Below, one piece after another: positions 42,338 through 50,779 of a stretch of 64,000 bases of DNA. The notes beneath the pieces are model-generated. The model did not search any database and was not told the origin of the DNA. It saw only the letters and a list, made by a program, of their open reading frames with translations. The DNA comes from Mucilaginibacter gilvus (GTDB lineage: Bacteria; Bacteroidota; Bacteroidia; Sphingobacteriales; Sphingobacteriaceae): contig NZ_SBIW01000008.1 in assembly GCF_004054195.1 (NCBI RefSeq), positions 434,001-498,000 of the forward strand, written 5' to 3'. The translations under genes were made by a program, and so were the position numbers. The stretch's first letter is position 1. The number at the start of each line of letters is the position of its first letter.

Positions 42338-43345
42338 TTAAGCTTCTACCGGCTGACCAATCAAATGCTTAGCCACCAAATACTCGGCAATTTGCACGGC
42401 GTTGGTTGCGGCGCCTTTGCGCAGGTTATCAGATACTATCCAGCAGTTTAAAGTATTCGGCTGGGTTTCATCGCGGCGGATGCGGCCAACAAAAACTTCG
42501 TCTTTATCGTGCGCGTCGAGCGGCATTGGGTATTTCAGATTAGCAATATCATCAGTTACAATGATACCGGGCGATTTTGCAAGTAAAGCTTTCACTTCTT
42601 CCACATCAAAATCATTCAAAAATTCGATGTTAACCGATTCTGAGTGGCCGCCCATTACCGGGATACGCACCGTAGTAGCAGTAACCTTAATGCTGTCATC
42701 ACCCATAATTTTAACGGTTTCCTTCACCATTTTCATTTCTTCTTTGGTGTAACCGTTCTCGGTAAATACATCAATCTGAGGGATAACGTTCAGGTCGATG
42801 GTGTACGGATACGCCATCGGGCCTTCAATACCTTTACGCTCGTTAAACAACTGGTCAACCGCTTTTACGCCGGTGCCGGTTACCGATTGGTAAGTAGAAA
42901 CCACCACGCGTTTAATTTTATAAGCATCGTGCAGGGGCTTTAGGGCCACTACCATTTGTATGGTTGAGCAATTTGGGTTGGCGATGATCTTATCATCGGC
43001 AGTAAGCACATCGGCGTTTACTTCGGGCACAACCAGTTTCTTGGTAGGGTCCATACGCCAGGCCGATGAATTATCAATAACGGTTACGCCTGCTTCGGCA
43101 AACAAAGGTGCCTGCTCTAAAGAAGCACTACCACCTGCACTAAACAGGGCAACATCAGGCCTTTGCTTTATCGCATCCTCAACAGAAACCACCTTATACT
43201 GCTTACCCTTAAAAGTAATTTCTTTACCAATACTTTTAGCGGAAGCTACGGGGATCAATTCTGTAACGGGGAAGTTGCGCTCCTCAAGGATCTGCAACAT
43301 TTTAGTGCCTACCAGCCCGGTGGCACCTACTACTGCGACTTTCAT
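42338..43345 (-). CDS. asd: Aspartate-semialdehyde dehydrogenase
   Basis: Asd makes L-aspartate 4-semialdehyde for lysine, diaminopimelate, threonine and methionine. The 335-residue protein starts MKVAVVGATGLVGTKML, has the catalytic Cys in IANPNCSTIQM and the later His in VMGGHSESVN. It diverges from the threonine dehydrogenase gene; both have promoter boxes in the 157-bp gap. Confidence 0.95.
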   Translation of the reverse strand: MKVAVVGATGLVGTKMLQILEERNFPVTELIPVASAKSIGKEITFKGKQYKVVSVEDAIKQRPDVALFSAGGSASLEQAPLFAEAGVTVIDNSSAWRMDPTKKLVVPEVNADVLTADDKIIANPNCSTIQMVVALKPLHDAYKIKRVVVSTYQSVTGTGVKAVDQLFNERKGIEGPMAYPYTIDLNVIPQIDVFTENGYTKEEMKMVKETVKIMGDDSIKVTATTVRIPVMGGHSESVNIEFLNDFDVEEVKALLAKSPGIIVTDDIANLKYPMPLDAHDKDEVFVGRIRRDETQPNTLNCWIVSDNLRKGAATNAVQIAEYLVAKHLIGQPVEA

Positions 43346-43377
43346 TTTGTTGTTAAATTATGTAATAAATTAAACCC

Positions 43378-43408
43378 CAAATATGCGATTTTTTTGCCTT
43401 AGCTGCAA
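43378..43408 (-). promoter_or_regulatory. Candidate asd promoter
   Basis: On the minus strand TTG (43408-43406) is followed after 20 bp by CATATTTG (43385-43378), a one-mismatch TAnnTTTG box about 33 bp before the ATG. Confidence 0.5.
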
Positions 43409-43475
43409 TTAAGTCTACCAGTTTAGTATATAAACCTTTGTTTTTGCAAAGTTTAACTCATTTCGCTCAAATTTT

Positions 43476-43483
43476 TACCTTTG
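43476..43483 (+). promoter_or_regulatory. Bacteroidota -7 box for the threonine dehydrogenase gene
   Basis: TACCTTTG is a perfect TAnnTTTG match, 19 bp before the ATG at 43503. No clear TTG is at the right distance. Confidence 0.6.
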
Positions 43484-43502
43484 TAGCCAAACCCGCATCT
43501 GC

Positions 43503-44453
43503 ATGAGCGAAAAGATTTTAGTGATAGGCGCCAACGGGCAAATTGGTACCGAACTGGTTACTGCTTTGAGGAATATTTATGGTGCCGAAAACGTGATAGC
43601 ATCAGATATTAACAGTCCGAATTATGCCATCCGTAACAGCGGCCCGTTCGAGTTTGCTAATGTGCTGGATAAGGATAACCTGCACCATTTGTTTGATAAG
43701 CACCGGCCCACACAGGTTTACCTGCTGGCGGCTATCTTATCTGCCGTAGGCGAGCAAAAACCAAAAATGGCCTGGGACCTTAACATGACCGGCCTTTTAC
43801 ACATACTTGACTTTGCCGTTGAATTTAAAACCGCGAAGGTTTTTTGGCCGAGTTCGATAGCCGTTTTTGGCCCGCACTCGCCCCAATATAATACACCCCA
43901 ATACTGCGTTATGGACCCTAACACGGTCTACGGCTTTAGCAAATTGGCAGGCGAACGCTGGTGCGAATATTACCACACTAAATATGGTGTTGATGTGCGT
44001 AGCATTCGTTACCCGGGCTTAATAGGCTGGCGTGCCAATCCGGGCGGCGGCACTACCGATTACGCGGTGCACATTTTCCACGAAGCGCTAAAGAAAGGCA
44101 AGTACCAAAGCTTTTTGCAAGAAGCTACCGCCCTGCCCATGATGTATATGGAAGACGCTATCCGCGCAACCATTAGTTTGATGGATGCGCCTGCAGAGCA
44201 GATCAGCATTCGCAGCAGTTATAATTTGGCGGGCATTAGCTTTACGCCCGAAGAATTAGCCAATGAAATTAAAAAGCATTTGCCTAATTTCGAGATGAGT
44301 TATGTGGACAGCGACCCGCGACAGGCGATTGCCGATAGCTGGCCAAAATCCATAGACGATAGCCAGGCCTGGAAAGACTGGGGCTGGCAAATAGAGTACG
44401 ACTTAGGCAAAATGACCTGGGACATGTTGGAAAATTTAAAGAAAGTACTATAA
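43503..44453 (+). CDS. tdh: L-threonine 3-dehydrogenase (SDR type)
   Basis: The 316-residue short-chain dehydrogenase has the NAD motif LVIGANGQIGTELV, SSIAVFGP, Tyr-Lys pair YGFSKLAGERW and the family mark RYPGLIGWRANPGGGTTDYA. SDR-type threonine dehydrogenases make 2-amino-3-ketobutyrate for threonine breakdown. It is divergent from asd, which leads to threonine. Confidence 0.9.
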   Translation: MSEKILVIGANGQIGTELVTALRNIYGAENVIASDINSPNYAIRNSGPFEFANVLDKDNLHHLFDKHRPTQVYLLAAILSAVGEQKPKMAWDLNMTGLLHILDFAVEFKTAKVFWPSSIAVFGPHSPQYNTPQYCVMDPNTVYGFSKLAGERWCEYYHTKYGVDVRSIRYPGLIGWRANPGGGTTDYAVHIFHEALKKGKYQSFLQEATALPMMYMEDAIRATISLMDAPAEQISIRSSYNLAGISFTPEELANEIKKHLPNFEMSYVDSDPRQAIADSWPKSIDDSQAWKDWGWQIEYDLGKMTWDMLENLKKVL

Positions 44454-44454
44454 A

Positions 44455-44550
44455 GAGTCCATGGTCCATAGATGATAGTCGATGGACGGAAATTATAACC
44501 AATAAGAGAAACACTAACAGCTATGGGCCATCAACTATGGTCTATGGACT
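44455..44550. repeat. GTCCATGGTCCATAG inverted repeat pair
   Basis: GAGTCCATGGTCCATAGATG at the left faces CTATGGTCTATGGACTTTT at the right. A similar GTTCATAGGTTATAGATCAT pair fills 56170-56267. It occupies the gap between tdh and yebC. Confidence 0.7.
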
Positions 44551-44562
44551 TTTAAAAAAGCA

Positions 44563-45288
44563 ATGGGAAGAGCATTTGAATTCCGTAAGGAAAGAAAATT
44601 TAAGCGCTGGGCCAAAATGGCGGTTCAGTTTACACGTTTAGGTAAAGAAATAGTAATGGCGGTTAAAGCCGGCGGCGGCGACCCACACACCAACTCGCGC
44701 CTGCGCACGGCCATCCAAAACTCCAAGGCGGTAAACATGCCAAAGGATAGGGTAGAGGCGGCTATAAAGCGCGCCACCAGCCGTGATGAAAAAGATTATG
44801 AAGAAATTGTATATGAGGGATATGCGCAGCACGGTGTAGCTATATTGGTAGAAACTGCTACCGATAACCTGAACCGCACCGTGGCCAACGTGCGCAGTTA
44901 TTTTACTAAATATGGTGGCACACTGGGCAAAACAGGCTCGTTGGATTTCATCTTCAGCCGTAAATCGGTATTCACCTTTGTACCCGGCGATCGCGACCTG
45001 GAAGAATTGGAGTTTGAACTGATAGATGCTGGTTTGGAAGACCTGTTTGTGGATGCCGACGAGGAAGGAAACGAAATTGCCGTATTGCACGCTGCTTACG
45101 AAGATTTTGGCAAAATGCAGAAGGCATTGGAAGGATTAGGCATCGAAACCAAATCGGCCAAGCTGGAGCGTATTGCGCAATCAAACATCGCCGTAACCGA
45201 AGAACAATCCGTTGATGTATTTAAGATCATTGACCGCTTAGAGGAAGACGACGATGTGCAAGCCGTGTACCACAATATGGCGGAGTAA
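44563..45288 (+). CDS. YebC/PmpR-family protein
   Basis: The 241-residue protein has the YebC features: MGRAFEFRKERKFKRWAKMA at the start, GGGDPHTNSRLRTAI and FTKYGGTLGKTGSLDF. Family members are described as transcriptional regulators and as translation factors (TACO1-like) acting on stalling ribosomes. Length is normal. It is flanked by repeats on both sides. Confidence 0.93.
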   Translation: MGRAFEFRKERKFKRWAKMAVQFTRLGKEIVMAVKAGGGDPHTNSRLRTAIQNSKAVNMPKDRVEAAIKRATSRDEKDYEEIVYEGYAQHGVAILVETATDNLNRTVANVRSYFTKYGGTLGKTGSLDFIFSRKSVFTFVPGDRDLEELEFELIDAGLEDLFVDADEEGNEIAVLHAAYEDFGKMQKALEGLGIETKSAKLERIAQSNIAVTEEQSVDVFKIIDRLEEDDDVQAVYHNMAE

Positions 45289-45292
45289 GCTT

Positions 45293-45370
45293 TTAATTTG
45301 AAAATGAGTTGATTTGAAAATTCAACGCATACTCAATTCAAATCTTCAAATTACCAAATCTTCAAATTAG
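45293..45370. repeat. AT-rich TTTGAAAATTTGAAAATG / CAAATCTTCAAATTA repeat
   Basis: AATTTGAAAATGAGTTGATT near the left end faces CAAATCTTCAAATTACCAAA at the right. The same words form a second pair at 45593-45728. Confidence 0.65.
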
Positions 45371-45374
45371 AACC

Positions 45375-45593
45375 ATGCCACTACTATCAACCCGCAAGCA
45401 GGAACAAAAAGTTAAGGTAACCTTTGCCAATGGTTTACTTTTTGTGGAGAAAGCTGATGGCAAGCAGCAGGCTTTTCCGTTGGAGTGGTTCCCGAAATTG
45501 TTGAACGCTACCGACGAGGAGCGAGAAGACTGGGACCAAACCGATAAAGGCATCCGCTTTAATAAGCTGGATGTTGAGGTGAACATTAATTAG
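45375..45593 (+). CDS. DUF2442-like small protein
   Basis: The 72-residue protein has the DUF2442 pattern VTFANGLLFVEKADGKQQAF then LEWFPKLLNATDEEREDW and ends IRFNKLDVEVNIN. Members are small and uncharacterised. It lies between two copies of the AT-rich repeat, close to the next genes on the same strand. Confidence 0.75.
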   Translation: MPLLSTRKQEQKVKVTFANGLLFVEKADGKQQAFPLEWFPKLLNATDEEREDWDQTDKGIRFNKLDVEVNIN

Positions 45594-45728
45594 GTAATTT
45601 GAAGGTTTGAAAATTTGAAAATGAGAAAAATTAAAATCAACTATATCTTCAGATTACAAAACGAAGAACGAATAATTCGAGAATGGCTTAATTTTCAAAT
45701 TGCCACATCATCAAATCTTCAAATTAAA
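45593..45728. repeat. AT-rich TTTGAAAATTTGAAAATG inverted pair
   Basis: TAGGTAATTTGAAGGTTTGA on the left and TCAAATCTTCAAATTAAACC on the right face each other across about 80 bp. The right arm ends just before the next ATG. Confidence 0.7.
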
Positions 45729-45730
45729 CC

Positions 45731-46702
45731 ATGACTTTCGAAGAGTTTTTTCAGAAAAAGAGGATCGACCTTACCAGCCTGCGAGCGGGCGAGCCGGCCT
45801 TGTTTTTTGAATTTAAAACCCACTTTGAGCAAATGGGCGAAAAGAGTTTCGACCATACCAAAAAGTATTGGTTTAACAAGCTGCGCCTTAGCTACCACCT
45901 TTCGCCGGAACAAAAGCCGGAGAAAATGCATCTGGAGAACCGCCTTGCCGAGCAAACCATTGTAGAAACTCTTACGGAAAGCATTCCGGTGCCATCGAAG
46001 ATTATTGAGTTGAAAGTTGAAAGTGAAAAGTCGAAAGCTGAGGAATCCAAACCATCTATACCAAAGCCAGCGGGATTTAAGCCGAGGTTCAACCCTAAAA
46101 TGATTGCGCCGAAAGAGGACGTTGCAGCGGAAAAAGCAGACGAACCTGCACCACCTGAAAGTGCGATTCCCGAAGTAGCTGCCGAACCATCCGCACCAAA
46201 ACCGGCAGGTTTTAAACCAAGGTTTAACCCAAAAATGGTTTTGCCTAAACCGGAAGTTACAGAAGACAAAGCGGTAGAGGCTACGCAGCCTGAAAGTACT
46301 ATACTCAAAGTACCTGCCGAACCGCCTGCTCCAAAACCTGCGGGTTTTAAGCCAAGGTTCAACGCCAAAATGATGGCGCCTAAGCCTGAGATTGTTGAAG
46401 AGAAATTAGCGGAAGTAGCTCAACCCGAAGATATAGCGTCCGAAATTCCAACGGAACCACCTACGCCAAAGCCGGTTGGCTTTAAGCCGAGGTTCAACGC
46501 CAAAATGATGGCTCCAAAGCCTGCTGTGGAAGAGCAACCAAGTCCTGAAATTGTAGAACTGGCGACGGAAACTGCTGCGACACCGGTAATTGAAACCTCC
46601 GCAGAACCCGAAACTCCTGCAGATGAAACAACACCAAAGCCGGTTGGCTTTAAGCCGAGGTTCAACGCGGCTAAGATGATGCCCAAACCTCTGCAGGAAT
46701 AA
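45731..46702 (+). CDS. Repetitive GFKPRFN protein of unknown function
   Basis: The 323-residue protein has a conserved-looking N-terminal part (about 1-75, with FEFKTHFEQMGEKSFDHTKK) followed by a Pro/Glu/Ala/Lys-rich region. Five copies of PKPxGFKPRFNxKM lie at about 111-124, 156-169, 201-214, 246-259 and 302-315; the first four are spaced exactly 45 residues apart. No signal peptide or membrane segment is present, so it is cytoplasmic. The basic GFKPRFN units in an acidic disordered tail look like repeated short binding motifs. I recognise no family. Confidence 0.75.
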   Translation: MTFEEFFQKKRIDLTSLRAGEPALFFEFKTHFEQMGEKSFDHTKKYWFNKLRLSYHLSPEQKPEKMHLENRLAEQTIVETLTESIPVPSKIIELKVESEKSKAEESKPSIPKPAGFKPRFNPKMIAPKEDVAAEKADEPAPPESAIPEVAAEPSAPKPAGFKPRFNPKMVLPKPEVTEDKAVEATQPESTILKVPAEPPAPKPAGFKPRFNAKMMAPKPEIVEEKLAEVAQPEDIASEIPTEPPTPKPVGFKPRFNAKMMAPKPAVEEQPSPEIVELATETAATPVIETSAEPETPADETTPKPVGFKPRFNAAKMMPKPLQE

Positions 46703-46736
46703 TTAACCGAATTAAGAATTTCATTTACATAGATAT

Positions 46737-47138
46737 ATGGACCCCGAAGAACTGCTGAACCAAAACGGCGGAGAGCCCGATAAAGCAAAAAAGGAAAGCC
46801 CCCTGGTAAGCCTGGAGCGCGACCTGAAACTTTTTAACGAAAGCATCCGCGAGGTTGCGGTAGAAATTATGCTCGAAGGCTTATCCCTGCACCCCATATT
46901 TATTGCCCATCAGCACGAACTCAAACTCGGCGAAGTTATCCTCGACCGTAACGAACTCAACACGGAGTGGAGCATCCATGCTTCCACCATAGAGGAGTTT
47001 ACCGAACGCGGTATCATCAAAGCGGAACTGAAAGAACGTTTCCTCACCACCTACAAAAATCCGCACGATTTTATGTGCCTGTTTGTAGTAGTGCCCGAAG
47101 GAGCAAATTTTGTTTATTATCCGTATGTGAAGGGGTAG
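46737..47138 (+). CDS. Conserved small protein of unknown function
   Basis: The 133-residue soluble protein begins with a charged stretch and then LERDLKLFNESIREVAVEIM and LSLHPIFIAHQHELKLGE, ending GANFVYYPYVKG. It resembles proteins kept next to the repetitive gene in Bacteroidota, but I cannot name a domain. It lies 35 bp after the repeat protein gene and is probably co-transcribed with it. Confidence 0.65.
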   Translation: MDPEELLNQNGGEPDKAKKESPLVSLERDLKLFNESIREVAVEIMLEGLSLHPIFIAHQHELKLGEVILDRNELNTEWSIHASTIEEFTERGIIKAELKERFLTTYKNPHDFMCLFVVVPEGANFVYYPYVKG

Positions 47139-47183
47139 GAAAAGGGGATTTTAAATGGTCAGAATATTCATAACTTTAATTGT

Positions 47184-47510
47184 ATGAATGAATACTTAGT
47201 TTCGGCAATTATTTATTTAGTTTTTTTGATCGCATCGTTTTTTGTAGCAAAAAAGACTCTTAATTTAAAATCGCCCTGGTATGCATCATTGTTGATAATA
47301 GCGTATTTCGTGTCTATATTTATATACTTCGATTTACTTAACTGGGGGCATCAAGTATTAAGAGACCACAGGATCTATATCGAATTTGGACACGCAAGCC
47401 TACTACTGATTATGGTATTTTTTGTTTGCTTGATTACTGCGTTATTAGTTACTTTATTTGTGGTAATAAAACGACTATATAATAAAAGGACTGGTGTACA
47501 GTCTATTTAA
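47184..47510 (+). CDS. Small membrane protein
   Basis: The 108-residue protein has three predicted transmembrane helices (about 5-22, 33-52, 70-93) and a basic end KRLYNKRTG. Its codons are more AT-rich than those of the neighbours. I recognise no family. Confidence 0.6.
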   Translation: MNEYLVSAIIYLVFLIASFFVAKKTLNLKSPWYASLLIIAYFVSIFIYFDLLNWGHQVLRDHRIYIEFGHASLLLIMVFFVCLITALLVTLFVVIKRLYNKRTGVQSI

Positions 47511-47521
47511 TCTACCTCGCC

Positions 47522-48031
47522 ATGTCTGAAAAGAAATTCCTCATATTAAACAGTAAGCAAATACAGCAGAAGATCGATCGTATTGCCTACCAGATACTGG
47601 AAGATAATTTCGACGAAACGGAGATCCTGATCGCCGGCATCCTGCCGCGCGGCAATCAAATTGCCCAACGGCTAAAAGTCGTGCTGGATGAGATTGCACC
47701 ATTTACCACCCGTTTGCTCACCATTGAGCTGGAAAAGGATAGCACTAGCCTGAGTGCCCGTATCAATTTTGAGATAGAGGAGTGCAGCAATAAGGTTATT
47801 GTATTGGTAGATGATGTGCTCAACAGCGGCAAAACCTTGGCCTACGGCTTTGGCGTTTTCCTGGATGTGCCGTTAAAAAAACTTCGCACCGTTGTCCTTG
47901 TCGACCGAAACCACAAAAGCTTCCCCGTAACAACCGACTATGCAGGTATAGCCCTTTCTACCGTTATTAAAGAACACGTTAGCGTTGTTTTAGATGTGGA
48001 AGGTGAGGAGGATGCGGTTTATTTGGTGTAG
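47522..48031 (+). CDS. Phosphoribosyltransferase-family protein (PyrR-like)
   Basis: The 169-residue protein has the PRPP loop VIVLVDDVLNSGKTLAYG near 95-115, an upstream LIAGILPRGNQIA and a C-terminal Ile/Val-rich end. It resembles PyrR and other type I phosphoribosyltransferases; purine or pyrimidine salvage or a regulatory role are both possible. The gene lies 11 bp after the membrane protein gene. Confidence 0.8.
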   Translation: MSEKKFLILNSKQIQQKIDRIAYQILEDNFDETEILIAGILPRGNQIAQRLKVVLDEIAPFTTRLLTIELEKDSTSLSARINFEIEECSNKVIVLVDDVLNSGKTLAYGFGVFLDVPLKKLRTVVLVDRNHKSFPVTTDYAGIALSTVIKEHVSVVLDVEGEEDAVYLV

Positions 48032-48037
48032 AATAAT

Positions 48038-48045
48038 TAAATTTG
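48038..48045 (+). promoter_or_regulatory. Bacteroidota -7 box for the antitoxin gene, 3 bp from the ATG
   Basis: TAAATTTG is a perfect match, ending 3 bp before ATG 48049. A start of transcription downstream of the box would leave no leader. It may be a chance match, or the antitoxin may be read from the upstream genes. Confidence 0.45.
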
Positions 48046-48048
48046 TGT

Positions 48049-48294
48049 ATGTCAGCAGCAGAAGTTAAAGAAACCAAAACAGACTTAATAGCCTGGATTA
48101 AACAACTGTCGGATATTAGTATGCTTTCAATGTTGGAGAGCCTTAAAAATGCCGATACAGGAGATATCGGAAAGGACTGGTGGGATGACCTTTCCCCGGC
48201 TCAAAAGGAAAATATAAACGCTGGTTTAAGAGAAGCCGAAAGTGGAAATGTAATGTCATCAAAAGAATTTTGGGCGAAGTTAAAGGATGCCTGA
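48049..48294 (+). CDS. Antitoxin-like protein (ParD-type)
   Basis: The 81-residue helical protein has the antitoxin pattern LIAWIKQLSDISMLSMLESL, then DDLSPAQKENINAGLREAES and SSKEFWAKLKDA. Such proteins bind and neutralise a RelE/ParE toxin and repress their own operon. Its stop overlaps the toxin start by 8 bp. The ATG at 48049 was preferred to the TTG at 48043. Confidence 0.7.
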   Translation: MSAAEVKETKTDLIAWIKQLSDISMLSMLESLKNADTGDIGKDWWDDLSPAQKENINAGLREAESGNVMSSKEFWAKLKDA

Positions 48295-48589
48295 AATTTA
48301 TTTAGAGATCTTTTATTCGCCAAGGGCCCATCGCAACGCGGCCGATATAAAGAATTATATCTTATATTATTTTACGCAGCGGGAGGTTAATAGTTTTTTA
48401 AAGCTGTTAAATAAGTTTGAAAAGAACGTTTGCGTGTTTCCATTACTTTATCGGAAAAGCAGCCGGAACTCCAAAATCCATCGTGCCATTTTGAGTAAAC
48501 AACTCTCGGTATTTTATATTGTGAAGAACTCTTAAATTATCGTGATCGCAATGATGGATAACCGGATGAGCGAAACTAAATGGCCGTAA
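48287..48589 (+). pseudogene. RelE/ParE-type toxin with an in-frame TAA near its end
   Basis: The open part (82 codons) has YSPRAHRNAADIKNYILYYF, then FPLLYRKSSRNSKIHR, as in ParE toxins, and ends FYIVKNS. Directly after the TAA at 48533-48535 the same frame continues as IIVIAMMDNRMSETKWP to a second stop at 48587-48589, which makes exactly a normal 100-residue ParE; I-x-V-x-A-x-x-D-x-R is the usual ending. A single substitution explains the break. The last 17 residues are lost, so the toxin may be inactive. The extended end overlaps the convergent aroK stop. Confidence 0.7.
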
Positions 48590-49088
48590 GCCCCACAACC
48601 TCCACTAACCCCTCCACACTCATATCAATTCCGCTTACGTGGTGAGTTGCCTGTAGGTAATAACCCTCGCGTTCGGCCAGTTTGTGTTCTATAAATTCCA
48701 CCAGTTCTTCGCCTTTTTTGCCTTGCAGTACGGGGCGTGGTGTTTTGGCATTCTCGAGGCGTGAGGAAAGGGCTTTTGGCGATAGCTGAATGTACAATGT
48801 TTGCCCATGATCGTTCATCCAATCCATGTGATCGAAGAAGCAGGGCAGCCCGCCACCGGTAGATACGATAACGTTCTCGGGGTAATCTGTTTGTTTCAGC
48901 ACTTCCGATTCCCGCCTGCGGAAGGCCTCTTCGCCGTGGCTGGCGAAATATTCGGCAATGGTCATGCCTGCCTGTGCTTCCAGCACGTGGTCCAGGTCTA
49001 TAAAATTATAACCTAAACCTGCGGCCAGCTTTTTGCCCCAGCTGGTTTTGCCGCAGCCCATAAATCCTATTAAATATACACAGCTCAT
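48576..49088 (-). CDS. aroK: Shikimate kinase
   Basis: AroK phosphorylates shikimate in the chorismate pathway. The 170-residue protein has the P-loop GFMGCGKTSWG near 8-18, FIDLDHVLE, FRRRESEVL and VSTGGGLPCF. Its start overlaps the stop of the upstream DoxX protein (ATGA). Confidence 0.95.
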   Translation of the reverse strand: MSCVYLIGFMGCGKTSWGKKLAAGLGYNFIDLDHVLEAQAGMTIAEYFASHGEEAFRRRESEVLKQTDYPENVIVSTGGGLPCFFDHMDWMNDHGQTLYIQLSPKALSSRLENAKTPRPVLQGKKGEELVEFIEHKLAEREGYYLQATHHVSGIDMSVEGLVEVVGLTAI

Positions 49089-50239
49089 TGTTTGCTAAAA
49101 TATTCTTTTACCAGGTATTCATACTTCGGCATGTTATGATAATGCCATTTGTTAATCACCGTACCATTCTTCAGCAGTATAATGCCAGGGTTAGAACGTA
49201 CCATACTTTTCAGCGGAACACCGTCGGCATAAAATAATTCGCTTACCAGTTTGTTCTTTTTGGCAAAGGCTTGCGCGCTTTGCGGCGGATTGGAAGTAAG
49301 CAGTATGATGCGGGTATTATAATTTTCAATAAGATTGGCAGCTAAAGCGTTAATGCGGCCAATGGCCTGCTCGTTAGTTTCATCTAAATTGTACGCAACG
49401 ATCACCAAACTATAAAATGGGCTCGATAGCAATTCCTGGTTATAGTTATTGCCATCAGCATCCTGGATATTCAAGTCGCGTATTTTGGGCTCGAAACCTT
49501 TACTAATCAACTTACTTTCGGGGTTGGGTGCTATTTCCCAGTTAGTGTCTTTCCAGATGGCTGGATCTCTAAGGTATTCCTTATCCGTCATCACTTTTGT
49601 TTCGCCTGTTTTTTTGTTTTTGAGGTGGTAGATGATCTCGTATACATCAGCAGGGGCACCCGGTGGGGTTTTCATCTCATCCAAAATATTGGCACCGATT
49701 TTATAGGGCAGGAAATCTACAATCGGCGAAAAATTATCCGTGTATAAGCCAAAGCCAAGCGATAGTACGGTAGCCGCTATCAGTAATTTGTCCCCGGTTT
49801 TTTGTGTTACCAGCGGCAGGATAGCCTTGCGATTCACAAAAATCACCAGCACCAAAAGCAGCAGCACCATGTCTTTGCTAAACGACTGCCATGGCGTTAG
49901 CGGAATAGCATCACCAAAACAGCCGCAGGTTTGTACTACTTTAAAATAAGCCGAGTAAAAAGTAAGGAAGCCGAAAAATATAATGAGCAGCAACAAACCC
50001 CAAACTACAGATACGGCACGTGTGCCAACCAGCAAGGCAAAACCCAAAAGCATTTCCAACGCGCAAAGGATCACAGCCGCGCTTATGGCAAAGCCATTTA
50101 AAAAGGTGAGGTGAAAAACCTCAAAATATTCTTCCAGTTTGTAAGAAAAGCCAAGCGGGTCGTTCGCTTTTATCAATCCCGAGAAAATGAACAGCAACCC
50201 AACGACTATTCTGCAAAACCAGATCAGGATGTTCTTCAT
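49085..50239 (-). CDS. DoxX/MauE-type membrane protein with thioredoxin-like domain (BT_3928 family)
   Basis: The 384-residue protein has about four N-terminal transmembrane helices (LLFIFSGLIKANDPLGFSY near 15-35 starts the DoxX-like part) with a Cys pair in VVQTCGCFGDAI. The C-terminal half (about 225-384) has a thioredoxin-like pattern without an evident CxxC: SLVIVAYNLDET, IILLTSNPPQSA, PGIILLKNGTVINKW. I know it as a conserved Bacteroidota family of unknown role, possibly linked to thiol chemistry. It overlaps aroK and DUF1599 at both ends (ATGA). Confidence 0.85.
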   Translation of the reverse strand: MKNILIWFCRIVVGLLFIFSGLIKANDPLGFSYKLEEYFEVFHLTFLNGFAISAAVILCALEMLLGFALLVGTRAVSVVWGLLLLIIFFGFLTFYSAYFKVVQTCGCFGDAIPLTPWQSFSKDMVLLLLVLVIFVNRKAILPLVTQKTGDKLLIAATVLSLGFGLYTDNFSPIVDFLPYKIGANILDEMKTPPGAPADVYEIIYHLKNKKTGETKVMTDKEYLRDPAIWKDTNWEIAPNPESKLISKGFEPKIRDLNIQDADGNNYNQELLSSPFYSLVIVAYNLDETNEQAIGRINALAANLIENYNTRIILLTSNPPQSAQAFAKKNKLVSELFYADGVPLKSMVRSNPGIILLKNGTVINKWHYHNMPKYEYLVKEYFSKQ

Positions 50240-50775
50240 GCCACTCCTAATTTTATCAGCGCGAAAACGGAGTAATTCAGCATGTCCTGGTAGTTGGCTT
50301 TTACGCCTTCAGATGCCAGGGTTTTACCTTCGTTATCTTCAATTTGTTTTACGCGAAGTATCTTCATCAGTATCAGGTCGGTTAAACTGCTAATGCGCAT
50401 ATCGCGCCAGGCCTCGCCGTAATCATGGTTTTTGGCAAACATCAGGTCCCTGGTTTCGGTAACTTTATCGTCGAATTGTTTTTCTACATGGTCAGCCGCA
50501 AGTTCATAAGCGGTTTCATCCGTACTGTCCAGTTGCATCATGGCTATAACGCAATAGTTTACAATGCCGATGTATTCGCCGGTGATATCCTCGCCTACTT
50601 TAGATACCTGTTTTTCTTCGAGCGTGCGAATGCGTTGCGCTTTAATAAAGATCTGGTCGGTGATAGATTTTGGCCTGAGGATGCGCCATGCGGTGCCATA
50701 ATCGCGGGTCTTTTTCATGAAAAGGCTCCTGCAATGTGTGATAACGGCGTCGTATTCTGCTGCTGTGTTGTTCAA
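50236..50775 (-). CDS. Tandem DUF1599 protein
   Basis: The 179-residue protein has two copies of the DUF1599 pattern: RDYGTAWRILRPKSITDQ at about 24-41 and HDYGEAWRDMRISSLTDL at about 115-132. Each half has a matching helical tail with R-x-L-E and K-Q-I-E-D. The family is uncharacterised. The gene heads the DUF1599-DoxX-aroK operon and diverges from folP. Confidence 0.88.
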   Translation of the reverse strand: MNNTAAEYDAVITHCRSLFMKKTRDYGTAWRILRPKSITDQIFIKAQRIRTLEEKQVSKVGEDITGEYIGIVNYCVIAMMQLDSTDETAYELAADHVEKQFDDKVTETRDLMFAKNHDYGEAWRDMRISSLTDLILMKILRVKQIEDNEGKTLASEGVKANYQDMLNYSVFALIKLGVA

Positions 50776-50779
50776 TGGC

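Noticed and set aside
45731..46702. CRISPR-like periodic repeats
   Set aside because: The 135-bp period is in coding sequence and encodes a protein motif; spacers are translated and similar, not unique spacers.
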